A DNA stretch of 13,039 bases from an archaeon (GTDB lineage: Archaea > Hydrothermarchaeota > Hydrothermarchaeia > JALTZZ01 > JALUTC01), in assembly GCA_027051265.1 (NCBI GenBank), contig JALTZH010000152.1:1-13039 (forward strand), written 5' to 3'. The translations under genes and the position numbers were made by a program. A model generated the notes under the pieces. It did not search any database and was not told the origin of the DNA. It saw only the letters and a list, made by a program, of their open reading frames with translations. How positions within the stretch are numbered: the first letter of the stretch is position 1; the number at the start of each line of letters is the position of its first letter. Positions 12,948 through 13,039 of this stretch are shown piece after piece.

Positions 12948-13039
12948 AAATGGAATAAGTAAAATATCAGTTAAAACTTTAAAGAAAGAAATATAAAATT
13001 CTCTGTTATAAGTTTAAATAAAATCGATCAATATAGCGA

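Overview
The window looks like a low-GC, probably thermophilic euryarchaeon. The supporting signs are an archaeal-type prolyl-tRNA synthetase with a C-terminal zinc-type domain, a short ThiC, a winged-helix regulator of the methanogen/Archaeoglobi FilR1 (DUF1724) kind, VapBC-like pairs of the UPF0175/DUF3368 and DUF433/DUF5615 types, TATA boxes about 25 nt before start codons (leaderless-style genes), and an archaeal GGTGAT Shine-Dalgarno before the exported genes. I cannot name the species.

Layout. Bases 1-1170 hold a small membrane protein, a possible 28-codon ORF and a decayed DUF433/DUF5615 toxin-antitoxin pair. Bases 1153-3247 form a minus-strand operon: a 348-aa exported protein followed by two membrane proteins that look like tandem paralogues. 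Bases 3245-4440 carry a decayed coiled-coil/membrane gene and an intact UPF0175 + DUF3368 toxin-antitoxin pair with a palindrome at its promoter. Bases 4487-6411 carry a decayed exported protein overlapping an intact lipoprotein gene, then a second, decayed copy of the same junction and lipoprotein. Bases 6409-7506 carry an exported protein with a strikingly Cys-rich C-terminus plus a four-helix membrane protein. Bases 7529-8963 are a UbiA-like prenyltransferase convergent with the FilR1-type regulator. Bases 9065-9868 hold a gene remnant and a gamma-glutamylcyclotransferase-like protein. From about 10137 the window turns to core functions: a GC-rich structured RNA candidate, thiC, and proS on the opposite strand.

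The most interesting part is 1153-7506. Three minus-strand units begin with the same piece of DNA: an array of inverted repeats containing TATAAA, a conserved 5' leader with a Shine-Dalgarno site and, in the two complete copies, the first half of the signal peptide (MNGMSKxVGVVFL). Each copy launches an unrelated exported protein, and each exported gene is followed at once by small membrane proteins or lipoproteins. The 214-aa exported protein has an N-terminal domain followed by ITGG and a tail with 16 cysteines in 62 residues, resembling the layout of the archaeal antimicrobial precursor halocin C8. My working hypothesis is a set of archaeocin (secreted antimicrobial) and immunity units that share one swappable promoter/leader/signal-peptide cassette. 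The cassette and gene order are seen directly; the antimicrobial and immunity roles are inference.

Many genes here are broken (at least six pseudogenes or remnants), as expected for a fast-turnover accessory region beside conserved housekeeping genes.
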